Source of the DNA: Chryseobacterium rhizosphaerae
GTDB lineage: Bacteria; Bacteroidota; Bacteroidia; Flavobacteriales; Weeksellaceae
NCBI RefSeq assembly: GCF_003385455.1
Contig: NZ_QNUF01000010.1
Span: forward strand, 92,369 to 156,368
Direction of reading: 5' to 3'
Length of the DNA: 64,000 nucleotides
The notes under the pieces were generated by a model. It was not told the origin of the DNA, made no database searches, and saw only the letters and a program-made list of their open reading frames with translations. Each line of letters begins with the position of its first letter. Position 1 is the stretch's first letter. Of the stretch, positions 32,757 through 41,654 are shown piece by piece. Position numbers and translations under genes: made by a program.

Positions 32757-34406
32757 TTATAACTCGTCTTCAGTTTTGTTCTTTCTGAATAATTTCACGA
32801 AATATTCCCAACCGAAGAATAATATTAAAATCATTGCTGCAATCCACCAGTATGAAGTTTTATTGGCTTCTCCTGTATTGGTTGCTTTAAACATTCTATC
32901 CCAACGAACCTTGAATGGCGCCTGATAGGTAGAGCTGCTGTCTGAGAAAGCTCCCTGAAGGCTCATCCATGTAAACATTGGTTTTCCAACAATATTTTCT
33001 TCCGGAACGAAACCAAAGAATCTTGCGTCTAACGAAGCATCTCTGTTATCCCCTACCATCATATAATAATCCTGCTGAATAGTATATTGGTTGGTTTCCT
33101 TTCCGTTGATAAAGATCTTTCCGTTCTTTTTTTCTAAGCTGTTGTGCTCATATTCTGAAATGATCCATTGGAACATAGGAAGTGTTTCGTTATTGATCGC
33201 TACGACATCTCCTTTTTTAGGAATTCTTACCGGTCCATACCAATCTGCATTCCAAGGTTTGTTGATTGGGAAAATAGACTGTGTAGTATCAATTTTTGTT
33301 TTAAGCTCATCCTTATAATATACTGCTGCTTCTCCTTTTGCAGAAACATCTTCCTTCATATCAATTACCTGAGGAAGTTCTTTGATGTCTTTAGCCGTCT
33401 TATCGGTAAGACCCTGGAATGCGTAAAGATACCCTCCGTTATTCTGCTGTAATTCCTGAATCGGCAAGAAACCGTATGCTTTGTATAAAGCTGGAATATC
33501 CAATTGGCTTCCAGTAGTGACAATATATCTGTGCTGTACTTCCTGGTCCCCTAGAACAACTTCCGGTTTTCCATTGACAAAAAGTCTTCCGGCTCTCATT
33601 TCGAAAGTATCACCAGCTGTAGCCACACATCTCTTTACATAAGGATCTTTTCTGTCTATTGCAGTATGCACAGAGTCACGAGGGTAGTTGAATACTACTA
33701 CATCATTTTTTTGTGGCTTATTGAACTGCAGAATTCTAGTATAAGGTAATTTTACCCCATCTACGTATGATTTTGGATCATCTTTCGGATTCCCTTTCTC
33801 TCCTGTATCTGTAATGGTTCCCTGAAGGAAAGGTATTGCTAACGGACGCATTGGAAGTCTGTACCCATAGCTCCATTTATTTACGAAAAGGAAGTCTCCT
33901 ACCAATAGTGTTCTTTCCATGGAACCTGTAGGAATCCCAAAAGGCTGGGTTACAAAAACGTGGATAATGGTTGCAAAAACCACGGCGAAAGTAATCGATC
34001 CCAAAAATGTATCTTTCTTCTTATCGCTTTTTTCTTCGTCTGTAAGAAACAAATCATTGGCATTTTCATCTTCAAGCTCTGTATCTTTAGAATAGTTCAC
34101 CGTAGCCATATAGATAAACGGCAGGATCACTGTAAGGATCTGGTCCTTGAAAAGAGTTTTCCCGAACTTTTTCATTAAATAAAGATGAAAAACAGACATC
34201 ATGATGGGTCCTACAATTGGCATATAAGACAGAATTGCCCACCATTTCGGATGTTTTGTTTCTTTAAGAATAATGAAATAATTATAGAAGGGTATAAATG
34301 CAAATAAGGGACTGTACCCCATTTTTTTAAACAGCTTCCATGTTGAAATTCCCATTAATATGGATAAAACGAGAACATATACTGTATAAGTTAAAAAATA
34401 ATTCAT
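32757..34406 (-). CDS. lepB: Signal peptidase I, long flavobacterial form
   Basis: A 549-residue membrane protease that removes signal peptides. Several N-terminal hydrophobic helices (about 1-110, DUF5684-like) precede a further helix and the catalytic serine in IPTGSMERTLLVGD (about S162). The general-base lysine is in DPYVKRCVATAGDTF (about K258). A large insert (about 285-400) separates this from the last conserved box VGDNRDASLDARFFG. A final transmembrane helix and a charged tail end the protein. The length is about double the E. coli enzyme but usual in this phylum. Confidence 0.95.
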   Translation of the reverse strand: MNYFLTYTVYVLVLSILMGISTWKLFKKMGYSPLFAFIPFYNYFIILKETKHPKWWAILSYMPIVGPIMMSVFHLYLMKKFGKTLFKDQILTVILPFIYMATVNYSKDTELEDENANDLFLTDEEKSDKKKDTFLGSITFAVVFATIIHVFVTQPFGIPTGSMERTLLVGDFLFVNKWSYGYRLPMRPLAIPFLQGTITDTGEKGNPKDDPKSYVDGVKLPYTRILQFNKPQKNDVVVFNYPRDSVHTAIDRKDPYVKRCVATAGDTFEMRAGRLFVNGKPEVVLGDQEVQHRYIVTTGSQLDIPALYKAYGFLPIQELQQNNGGYLYAFQGLTDKTAKDIKELPQVIDMKEDVSAKGEAAVYYKDELKTKIDTTQSIFPINKPWNADWYGPVRIPKKGDVVAINNETLPMFQWIISEYEHNSLEKKNGKIFINGKETNQYTIQQDYYMMVGDNRDASLDARFFGFVPEENIVGKPMFTWMSLQGAFSDSSSTYQAPFKVRWDRMFKATNTGEANKTSYWWIAAMILILFFGWEYFVKLFRKNKTEDEL

Positions 34407-34441
34407 AAATTTTTTTGCCTATTCTGATAATATAAATGATA

Positions 34442-34503
34442 AAATGATGAGTAATAAATGATCACAGCTTTTCCGCTATTTACAATTCACTATTCATCAT
34501 TTC
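34442..34503. repeat. Imperfect intergenic palindrome
   Basis: AAATGATGAGTAATAAATGAT on the left is mirrored by the reverse complement AAATGATGAATAGTGAATTG on the right, with about a 17-base centre. It lies between dapB and lepB. It resembles, in design but not in sequence, the palindromes at 47168, 47861 and 58954. Confidence 0.6.
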
Positions 34504-34538
34504 TGTTATTTGTCGCAATTTAAAGAATTTGTTACAAA

Positions 34539-35240
34539 TTAAAGCCCTAAAACGTCTTTCATTCCAAAATTCCCTTTCTTGTCTTTAATCCACTCTGCTG
34601 CTACTACTGCGCCTAATGCAAAACCGTTTCTGTTAAAAGCTGTATGCTTAATCTCAATTTCATCTACTTCGCTTCTGTAGAACACACTATGGGTTCCCGG
34701 TACTTCATCTTCACGTACCGCAAAAATCCCAAGCTGATCTCCCTGAGTTTCTTCCAGTTTCCAGGCTTCAAATTTCGGATTGTTTTTAATAATACCTTCT
34801 GCAATGGAAATAGCTGTTCCACTAGGGGCATCTTTTTTATGGATATGATGAATTTCCTCAAGCTGGCAAGAGTATTCATCAACGTTTTTCATAAGATCGG
34901 CAAGCTTTTCGTTCAAAGCAAAGAACAGGTTTACTCCTAAACTAAAGTTGGATCCGTATAAGAATGCTGTTCCGTTATCAACAGCTAATTTTTCTATTTC
35001 ATCTTTTTTCTCCAGCCATCCTGTTGTTCCGCAGATCACAGGAATTTTATTTTCAAGACAAGCTTTAATGTTATCAAAAGCAACTTCCGGAAGGGAAAAC
35101 TCAATGACAACATCAGGATGATTAAGATTTTCAGCAGTTGGAGTTTCCTTAAGGCGGGCCACTACTTCATGACCTCTTTTTTGTGCGATCTCATCAATGA
35201 TCTTTCCCATTTTGCCATAGCCAACTAATGCTATTCTCAT
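34539..35240 (-). CDS. dapB: 4-hydroxy-tetrahydrodipicolinate reductase
   Basis: A 233-residue enzyme of lysine and diaminopimelate synthesis. The nucleotide-binding turn VGYGKMGKII is at the start. VICGTTGW and SNFSLGVNLF follow, and the catalytic signature is EIHHIHKKDAPSGTA. It is slightly shorter than the E. coli enzyme (273), as in other Bacteroidota. It acts in the cytoplasm with NAD(P)H and supplies meso-DAP for peptidoglycan. It sits in the parA-parB-DUF5683-dapB-lepB order typical of the group. Confidence 0.95.
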   Translation of the reverse strand: MRIALVGYGKMGKIIDEIAQKRGHEVVARLKETPTAENLNHPDVVIEFSLPEVAFDNIKACLENKIPVICGTTGWLEKKDEIEKLAVDNGTAFLYGSNFSLGVNLFFALNEKLADLMKNVDEYSCQLEEIHHIHKKDAPSGTAISIAEGIIKNNPKFEAWKLEETQGDQLGIFAVREDEVPGTHSVFYRSEVDEIEIKHTAFNRNGFALGAVVAAEWIKDKKGNFGMKDVLGL

Positions 35241-35309
35241 ACTGTTATTTTTATTTTATAATTTACCATAATAGCCATATCAGCTTTATGGGTGTACTTT
35301 TTTTCTGTA

Positions 35310-35951
35310 TTAAAATCTATAGCTTAAACTTAATCCTGTTTTCGGTTGATCATAACCATACTGGTCCTGGATAACAGCCGGTTTAAAGGATAAATCCGGA
35401 TCATGTCTGCTTTCATAAAGATGGGCATCTACTACGGCATCTACAATATTAAGGATATAAATTAATCCTGTAATAGCAATAGCATAGTCCCTTTGTCTTT
35501 TTGCTCTATCCTGTACATTTCCCAACGCTTTTTTATCCAGCCACGGATGGGTATCTACAAATTCGTTAGGCGTACCGTTAAGTTTAGCAATATAATATTC
35601 ACGGTATTTTTTATACTGGTTGTCATTCCATACCGCAATACCTACTCCGGCTCCTACAGCTCCCCATACAATGGGAATTTTCCAGTACTTTTTATTGTAA
35701 TACTGACCTAATCCCGGAAATACAGCTGAATACAGCCCGGCTCTGGTAGGGTTCAGTTTTAATGTCTTTTTGGTAGGTCCATTGGCTTTCTCCAGATCAG
35801 CAATGATCTTAGCTTCGGTTTTCCCTGGTTTTAAAACAGGGGGCGTTTCTACTTTCGGAGGACTTTGTATCTGAACAGTATCAATAGGGCTGACTTGTGA
35901 ATAAGCCAGCACTGTAAGATTCAGGAAAAATGTGAAAAATATTTTCTTCAT
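35310..35951 (-). CDS. DUF5683 domain-containing protein
   Basis: A 213-residue exported protein. A signal peptide and proline-rich linker lead into the DUF5683 core (RAGLYSAVFPGLGQYYNKKY, then WKIPIVWGAVGAGVGIAVW), with hydrophobic helices and a second membrane segment AIAITGLIYILNIVDAVVDA. The end, PKTGLSLSYRF, looks like an outer-membrane-associated beta strand. The function is unknown. Its start shares one base with the parB stop codon, and this position next to parAB is widely conserved in flavobacteria, hinting at an envelope or cell-cycle link. Confidence 0.88.
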   Translation of the reverse strand: MKKIFFTFFLNLTVLAYSQVSPIDTVQIQSPPKVETPPVLKPGKTEAKIIADLEKANGPTKKTLKLNPTRAGLYSAVFPGLGQYYNKKYWKIPIVWGAVGAGVGIAVWNDNQYKKYREYYIAKLNGTPNEFVDTHPWLDKKALGNVQDRAKRQRDYAIAITGLIYILNIVDAVVDAHLYESRHDPDLSFKPAVIQDQYGYDQPKTGLSLSYRF

Positions 35952-36841
35952 TATTTAATATGGGACAAAATATATTCCAATTCTTCTTCATTCTTGAAGT
36001 CCAGAACAATTTTACCTTTTTTACCATTTCCAGAAGCTTTGATTTCTACTTTTACGTCAAGAATATCAGCAATGGTCTTCTGGGCTCTTTTATAATTATT
36101 CGAAAGCTCTGCAGTTACTTTTTTGGCTGCCGGAGATTTTGGATTCTTCAATGCTGTTGCAGCCTGTTCAGCCTGACGAACATTTAATTTTTCTTTGATG
36201 ATCAAATCAAACAGGATCTGCTGATTTTCTTCATTTTCAAGACTGATGATCGCTCTGCCATGTCCTGCAGAAATCTCACCACTTCTAATGGCATTTTGAA
36301 TATCCGGATTCAACCTCAACAATCTGATTGAATTGGTAATGGTACTTCTGTCCTTCCCGATTCTCTGGCTAAGGTTTTCCTGAGTAAGACCAATTTCTTC
36401 CAAAAGCCTTTGATATGTTAAGGCTATTTCGATAGCATCAAGGTCTTCTCTCTGGATATTTTCAACAAGAGCCATCTCAAGAAGCTCCTGATCATTAACT
36501 AAACGGATATAGGCCGGAATAGTTGTTAAGCCTGCAATTTTAGTTGCTCTATAACGTCTTTCCCCGGATATGATCTCAAACTTTTCCCCGTCTTTTCTTA
36601 AAGTAATCGGTTGAATTACTCCTAAGTTTTTGATAGACTGGGCAAGTTCATTTAATGCTTTTTCATCAAAATAAGTTCTTGGCTGTGTCGGATTCGGATA
36701 GATATCCTCAAGTGCTACTTCTACAATATTTCCAACAAACTTATCTGCTCCCTCATCAGTCGCAGAATTGACACTCGCTTTGGATTCAGCACTTAAAATG
36801 GCTCCTAAACCACGTCCCATAGCTCTTTTTTTGTCCTTCAT
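35951..36841 (-). CDS. parB: ParB/Spo0J chromosome-partitioning protein
   Basis: A 296-residue DNA-binding CTPase-type partition protein. ParB N-terminal domain boxes are present: IYPNPTQPRTYFDEKAL, IQPITLRK, ISGERRYRATKIAGL (the GERRxRA nucleotide motif) and ALVENIQREDLDAIE. The helix-turn-helix is GLTQENLSQRIGKDRSTITN, and the C-terminal part includes GEISAGHGRAII. It loads at parS sites near the origin and works with ParA. No parS palindrome was seen in the window by eye. Confidence 0.95.
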   Translation of the reverse strand: MKDKKRAMGRGLGAILSAESKASVNSATDEGADKFVGNIVEVALEDIYPNPTQPRTYFDEKALNELAQSIKNLGVIQPITLRKDGEKFEIISGERRYRATKIAGLTTIPAYIRLVNDQELLEMALVENIQREDLDAIEIALTYQRLLEEIGLTQENLSQRIGKDRSTITNSIRLLRLNPDIQNAIRSGEISAGHGRAIISLENEENQQILFDLIIKEKLNVRQAEQAATALKNPKSPAAKKVTAELSNNYKRAQKTIADILDVKVEIKASGNGKKGKIVLDFKNEEELEYILSHIK

Positions 36842-36909
36842 AGATATAATTGATAAATGATGTTTGATAAGTGATGACCAGCATTACTTATGGTCCATTT
36901 ATTATTAAT

Positions 36910-37683
36910 TTAATTTTTTATTAAATTCTCGTTCTTCAAAAGAACTTCTTCAGCCAACTGAATGTACTGAACGGCTCCTTTACTTTCAGCATCATAATTA
37001 AGGATACTTTCTCCGAAACTTGGAGCTTCACTCAATCTTACATTTCTGCTGATAATTGTTTCAAAAACCATTTCCGGGAAGTGTAAATTCACTTCTTCCA
37101 CAACCTGGTTGGATAATCTTAATCTGCTGTCGTACATCGTCAGAAGAAGACCTTCTATATCAAGATCTTTATTGTGGATCTTCTGAACATTTTTAACGGT
37201 ATTCAGAAGTTTTCCCAATCCTTCTAATGCAAAATACTCACATTGGATAGGGATAATCACTGAATCTGCAGCGGTAAGGGCATTCACGGTGATCAGACCT
37301 AAACTTGGCGCACAATCGATGATGATATAGTCATAATCATCTCTCACACTTGCCAATGCTTTTTTCAGCATGTACTCACGATCTTCTTTGTCTACCAATT
37401 CAATTTCTGCTGCTACCAGGTCAATATGTGACGGAACAATATCCAGATTCGGAGTTGCTGTTCTTTTGATACAGGCTCTTGTATCTGCACTATGCTCCAG
37501 TAGATTGTAGGTAGAATACTGAACATCTTCTACTCCCAGCCCAGACGTTGCATTTGCCTGAGGGTCAGCGTCGATGATTAATATTTTTTTCTCCAATACT
37601 CCTAATGCTGCTGCTAAGTTTACAGCGGTGGTCGTTTTTCCAACTCCCCCTTTTTGATTAGCAATACCTATGATTTTTGCCAT
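36910..37683 (-). CDS. parA: ParA/Soj chromosome-partitioning ATPase
   Basis: A 257-residue deviant Walker ATPase. MAKIIGIANQKGGVGKTTTA carries the KGGVGKTT box, DADPQANATSG the A' motif, and IIIDCAPSLG the Walker B. The start at 37683 (MAKII) is preferred over an ATG seven codons upstream because the family begins with this strand. It segregates chromosome origins with ParB, whose gene follows 68 bases downstream. Confidence 0.95.
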   Translation of the reverse strand: MAKIIGIANQKGGVGKTTTAVNLAAALGVLEKKILIIDADPQANATSGLGVEDVQYSTYNLLEHSADTRACIKRTATPNLDIVPSHIDLVAAEIELVDKEDREYMLKKALASVRDDYDYIIIDCAPSLGLITVNALTAADSVIIPIQCEYFALEGLGKLLNTVKNVQKIHNKDLDIEGLLLTMYDSRLRLSNQVVEEVNLHFPEMVFETIISRNVRLSEAPSFGESILNYDAESKGAVQYIQLAEEVLLKNENLIKN

Positions 37684-37784
37684 TATTAGAACTTTAAGTT
37701 TCAAAAATACACTTTTTTCTTTGCTCTCGATGAATGACTAAAATCAAAATTGAGTTAAAATACTGTTAATAAGTATTTTAACGA

Positions 37785-37823
37785 TTAAAAAAATTATCCA
37801 CAAAAAAAAATCTTTGTGGATAA
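37785..37823 (-). terminator. tonB terminator made of two consensus DnaA boxes
   Basis: An 11-bp perfect inverted repeat (37794-37804 with 37813-37823) has an 8-base loop and seven Ts on the minus strand, a normal intrinsic terminator 28 bases past the tonB stop. Each arm contains TTATCCACA, the exact consensus DnaA box, in opposite orientation. Confidence 0.75.
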
Positions 37824-37850
37824 CTATTTAAAATTCGTTTTCTGTGGCGA

Positions 37851-38693
37851 TTAATCGAACTTCATTGAGATAGGAAATTTGAAATAACTTCTTACGGATT
37901 CTCCTTTTTTATTTTTTGCAGGAATCCATTTTCCATTTTTAGAAATTGATTTAATTGTTCTTATCGCTTCATTGTTAAAATCTGCGTTGGTTCCATTAGC
38001 TTTTATCCCTGAAATACTTCCATCCATTTCTACAATAAAGGTAATTGTAGTCTTCATGACATCTTCTGCGTCAAATCCTGAGCTGTCAAAGTTGTTCATG
38101 ACCTTATTTCGGAATGAATCTATCCCACCCATAAAGTTTGCCTCTACACTCAGCTCTGTTTCAATTTTTTTAGGATCTGTTTTTTCTACTACCGGATCTG
38201 TTTTGATAGAAGGGCCGGTTCCTCCTCCAATAACCTGAGGAGTAATAGGAGCAACATACGATGTCGTTTCCGTTTCCTTACCCTGTGAAGTCTGTACACT
38301 TGCTACTGCATTCACCTTGTCTATTACAGTTGCTTTCTCATTTCTTACAACTGCTTTAGGTTCCGGTAATCTGTTATCATAAGTTTTTACACTAGGAGGC
38401 GGAGTAGCCGGTTTTACAATGTGTACCGGTGGATCCTTCTCTGGTGTTTGAACAACCTTGATTATTCTTCTCCCGTCATCAGTTGTTCTAGTCACCATTG
38501 TATCTGAATGCATTGCAGAGACTACAAACGGAGTAATTGACACGGCGGCCAACAGGCTTACTCCTACAAAAAGTGCTTTGGTTAATATTCTATCTGATTC
38601 GTTTCTTAATGCGTAAGCGCCGTATTCTTTGTTGCGGTGCTCAAAAAGAACTTCGTTGAAGCGAAATTCCTGGTTTTGGTTCAGGTGTTTCAT
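37851..38693 (-). CDS. tonB: TonB energy-transducer protein
   Basis: A 280-residue inner-membrane protein. A cytoplasmic N-terminus (RFNEVLFEHRNKEYGAYALR) typical of Bacteroidota TonB precedes one transmembrane helix (about 39-60). A proline-rich periplasmic spacer (PPVHIVKPATPPPSVKTYD) and the C-terminal TonB domain (VMKTTITFIVEMDGSISGIK, ending SYFKFPISMKF) follow. It passes proton-motive force to receptors such as the one at 18595. The ATG at 38693 is chosen over a GTG one codon earlier. No ExbB/ExbD genes are adjacent. Confidence 0.9.
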   Translation of the reverse strand: MKHLNQNQEFRFNEVLFEHRNKEYGAYALRNESDRILTKALFVGVSLLAAVSITPFVVSAMHSDTMVTRTTDDGRRIIKVVQTPEKDPPVHIVKPATPPPSVKTYDNRLPEPKAVVRNEKATVIDKVNAVASVQTSQGKETETTSYVAPITPQVIGGGTGPSIKTDPVVEKTDPKKIETELSVEANFMGGIDSFRNKVMNNFDSSGFDAEDVMKTTITFIVEMDGSISGIKANGTNADFNNEAIRTIKSISKNGKWIPAKNKKGESVRSYFKFPISMKFD

Positions 38694-38881
38694 CACAATC
38701 TATTTAAACTGTTAATCATTATTAATTCATTAATTCTTATCGATAAGCATTAATTCGATATCAAAATATCTGCCAAAAAATTATCAAAACATCACAATTT
38801 TTAAAAAAATTATGATAATCTTTAATTTTAACATTTTCAACTGTTGTAAATATTTAAAAACGACCGTCAAACATATTCTAT

Positions 38882-39166
38882 TTAAGAAAGAATCATCAGG
38901 AGAAGAATTAATGTGGATAGCAAGCCCAGAGAATTGATGATAATGAAAATAATTGCCATGATTTTTCTATAGTGCTTAAAGGCAAAAAATAATGCCCCCA
39001 TATTGAATACAACACTAGCTACCATAAATAAAATGAGTAGTGAGTTACTGATCTTTTTCAATTCAATACCATTGTAAGTGATCAGTAAAATAAAATAAGA
39101 TACCGTAAAAAGCAGGCTGATAAAAATATTTTTCTGAAACTGACCGGATATATCGTGATCGTGCAT
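38882..39166 (-). CDS. Small three-helix membrane protein, unknown
   Basis: A 94-residue protein with three hydrophobic segments: ISLLFTVSYFILLITY (about 13-29), LLILFMVASVVFNMGALFF (about 42-62) and IMAIIFIIINSLGLLSTLIL (about 68-90). A short charged N-terminus MHDHDISGQ precedes them. There is no recognised family and no cofactor motif. It is monocistronic between tonB and purA. The reading frame is well formed, but its function cannot be inferred. Confidence 0.6.
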   Translation of the reverse strand: MHDHDISGQFQKNIFISLLFTVSYFILLITYNGIELKKISNSLLILFMVASVVFNMGALFFAFKHYRKIMAIIFIIINSLGLLSTLILLLMILS

Positions 39167-39246
39167 ATATAAAATTATTTTTAAATATAGAGATTTCTTA
39201 CTTATACTGACCCGTGATCAGTATTGTTTACAACCTATCCAACAAA

Positions 39247-39275
39247 AAAAGAGACTGCCAATAGCAGTCTCTTTC
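39247..39275 (-). terminator. Terminator of purA
   Basis: AAAGAGACTGC pairs with GCAGTCTCTTT (39248-39258 with 39264-39274), followed on the minus strand by a T-run. Confidence 0.9.
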
Positions 39276-39298
39276 TTATTATATTTTCTAAAGATATA

Positions 39299-40585
39299 TT
39301 AGAATAATTCTTTTCTGATAATGTTCTGACTTCTTTCAGGACCTACAGAAACCAAATACACATTGATTCCTAAATACTTCTCGATAAACTCGATGTATTT
39401 CTGAGCATTGTCCGGAAGTTCATCATAACTTCTCGCTTTTGTAATATCTTCTCCCCAACCTGGTAAATCCTGGTAGATCGGTTCGTAGTTATACAATTTC
39501 TCTGTTGATGAAGTGAAATAATCGATGATTTTTCCGTCTTCAGTTTTATAATGTGTAACGATTTTAAGGTTTTCAATTCCTGTAAGAACGTCTAATTTCG
39601 TAATTACCAGGTTATTGATCCCGTTAATCATACAAGCATGCTTTAAAGAAACCAAGTCTAACCAACCTGTTCTTCTTGGTCTACCTGTTGTAGCACCAAA
39701 CTCACCTCCAATCTGTCTGATTTTTTCTCCCAGCTCGTTATCCAGCTCAGAAGGGAAAGGTCCGTTTCCTACTCTTGTACAGTAAGCTTTTGCTACACCG
39801 ATCAGGTTCTGAAGTGAAGTTGGTGGAACACCAGCTCCTGTACAAACACCTCCTGTAGATGGAGAAGATGAAGTAACGTATGGATATGTTCCGAAGTCGA
39901 TATCAAGCATTAACGCCTGAGCTCCTTCAAACAGTACATTTTTACCGTCTCTGATCGCCTCGTTCAGCTCTAATTCAGTATCAACGATTCTGTCCTGAAG
40001 CTGCTTTCCGATTTCCAAATATTCGTTGTAGATTTCTTCAACGTCCAAAGTTGGTTTTCCGTAATATTTTTCAAATAGAGAGTTCTTAACTTTTAAGTTC
40101 TTCTCAATTTTATCTCTTAAAATTTCAGGATTTAAAAGGTCTACCATTCTGATCCCGACTCTTGCAATTTTATCTTCGTAGCAAGGTCCGATTCCTTTTT
40201 TGGTAGTTCCGATCTGAGTTCCTCCGTGCTCCTCTTCACGGTAAGTATCCAAAAGGATGTGGTAAGGCATGATTACATGCGCTCTTCTGCTGATAAAGAT
40301 ATGATCTGATCTTAAGCCTTTGCTCTCAATCTGACCAACTTCTTTAATGAAAGACTTAGGGTTTACCACTACACCATTCGCAATGATACATTTCCCTTTG
40401 CATTGAAGAACTCCTGAAGGAAGAAGGTGTAGAACGAATTTTTCATCACCCACATAAACCGTGTGACCAGCGTTGTCTCCACCCTGGAAACGTACTACAT
40501 AGTCCGATTTTGCTGATAAAACATCCGTGATTTTTCCTTTGCCTTCATCTCCGTACTGAAGACCTACAACTACATAAGTTGACAT
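39299..40585 (-). CDS. purA: Adenylosuccinate synthetase
   Basis: A 428-residue GTP-dependent enzyme that converts IMP and aspartate to adenylosuccinate in AMP synthesis. The N-terminal P-loop-like GLQYGDEGKGKI, the GGDNAGHTV box, GIGPCYEDK, the FEGAQALMLDIDFG switch region and TTGRPRRTGWLD are all present. Length is normal. It has a full promoter at 40612-40643 and a strong terminator, so it forms its own transcription unit. Confidence 0.97.
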   Translation of the reverse strand: MSTYVVVGLQYGDEGKGKITDVLSAKSDYVVRFQGGDNAGHTVYVGDEKFVLHLLPSGVLQCKGKCIIANGVVVNPKSFIKEVGQIESKGLRSDHIFISRRAHVIMPYHILLDTYREEEHGGTQIGTTKKGIGPCYEDKIARVGIRMVDLLNPEILRDKIEKNLKVKNSLFEKYYGKPTLDVEEIYNEYLEIGKQLQDRIVDTELELNEAIRDGKNVLFEGAQALMLDIDFGTYPYVTSSSPSTGGVCTGAGVPPTSLQNLIGVAKAYCTRVGNGPFPSELDNELGEKIRQIGGEFGATTGRPRRTGWLDLVSLKHACMINGINNLVITKLDVLTGIENLKIVTHYKTEDGKIIDYFTSSTEKLYNYEPIYQDLPGWGEDITKARSYDELPDNAQKYIEFIEKYLGINVYLVSVGPERSQNIIRKELF

Positions 40586-40611
40586 ATTTTACTTTTGTTT
40601 TTAGATTCGTG

Positions 40612-40643
40612 CAAAATTACTTTTAAAAAATTGGGTGAGCAAA
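40612..40643 (-). promoter_or_regulatory. Promoter of purA
   Basis: On the minus strand TTTG (40640-40643), 20 bp, TAATTTTG (40612-40619), giving a leader of about 20 nt before the ATG. Confidence 0.65.
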
Positions 40644-40716
40644 TTATGAATGAATTTTATTTTTAGGTGGGGTGAAAATCATGGAATTATAAAGTTTTTA
40701 TTTACTTTTAACAACC

Positions 40717-41592
40717 ATGAAAGAAAAATTAAATAGAATCATTTTACCATATTCTATAATTTCAATTACCTACTTTATGTTGTTTTCAATAGCTTATTGG
40801 TTTCAATATAAATACTTAGAAATTGAAGATAAATACTTTGGATATTGGTTACCGATGACAATTTCAGCTATAATCGTTTGGTTTATTTTAAGAAAAAAAC
40901 TCCAACAGCTTATCATTAGTGAAAAGCAGTACTCATTTACTTTATTCATAACCTGGATTCTATTAACAGCGTCAATTATGACTTCCACATTTTATTTAAA
41001 TAGAAAAAATGGAGAAATAACATATTTAAATTATCCTGAAGAAATTTTTATACATCCAGCAACTATGTATTATTCCATTAAGAATGCAAAAGTTGATAAA
41101 AGCAATTATAAATTTTCAGTGTCAAAATCAAGTGTAGACAGAGGAAATGAAATTGGGGTAGGATGCTACTACATTTCCCCTCTTGTGCATAAAGAAAAAA
41201 TAAACCATAACGCAAATCAAGTATGGATTGGATTATTAATTGGCGAAAAATTTAGTAATAGATTTTTTGATGATAAAAATAAACAAGAACAGTTGATCAA
41301 TAATTTCATTGACTCTTCCCAATCTCAATTCAACAAGCATCAGTTTGAAACAAAATTTCTTAAAAGAATGTCTATTGGAGAAATAGAAGACTATAAAAAT
41401 GGAATAAACAACACGGGAATAAATACTAATAATTCAGTAATTCTCCGAGAAGAAGAAGGAACTTATGAAAACAGAACCGGAACCAGTTTACATTGGGCAA
41501 TTACTTTCCTTATAGCTTCTAATATAGTTTGGTTTTTATTAACGGTCTTCGAAAGATTCAAAAAACAGATGACCAACAATCTGTCAAAATAA
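40717..41592 (+). CDS. Membrane protein of unknown function
   Basis: A 291-residue protein. Three hydrophobic helices lie in the first 95 residues (IILPYSIISITYFMLFSIAY; WLPMTISAIIVWFILR; FTLFITWILLTASIMTSTFY). A hydrophilic domain of about 165 residues with no known motif follows, then a final helix (WAITFLIASNIVWFLLTVF) before a basic tail. The sequence is markedly richer in AT, Lys and Asn than its neighbours, which might indicate recent acquisition. No family was recognised. Confidence 0.65.
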   Translation: MKEKLNRIILPYSIISITYFMLFSIAYWFQYKYLEIEDKYFGYWLPMTISAIIVWFILRKKLQQLIISEKQYSFTLFITWILLTASIMTSTFYLNRKNGEITYLNYPEEIFIHPATMYYSIKNAKVDKSNYKFSVSKSSVDRGNEIGVGCYYISPLVHKEKINHNANQVWIGLLIGEKFSNRFFDDKNKQEQLINNFIDSSQSQFNKHQFETKFLKRMSIGEIEDYKNGINNTGINTNNSVILREEEGTYENRTGTSLHWAITFLIASNIVWFLLTVFERFKKQMTNNLSK

Positions 41593-41627
41593 GTGTATAT
41601 CTTATTTCAATACAAGCTTATTTGATT

Positions 41628-41635
41628 TATCTTTG
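41628..41635 (+). promoter_or_regulatory. -7 promoter element of the lysophospholipase-like gene
   Basis: TATCTTTG fits TAnnTTTG, 19 bases before the ATG at 41655. A good -33 box is not seen. Confidence 0.45.
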
Positions 41636-41654
41636 ATTTCCTTAATCAATTCAC

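Noticed and set aside
35951..37704. A parS site expected near parAB
   Set aside because: No GTTNCACGTGNAAC-like palindrome was seen by eye in the window. Absence cannot be proven without a computed search.
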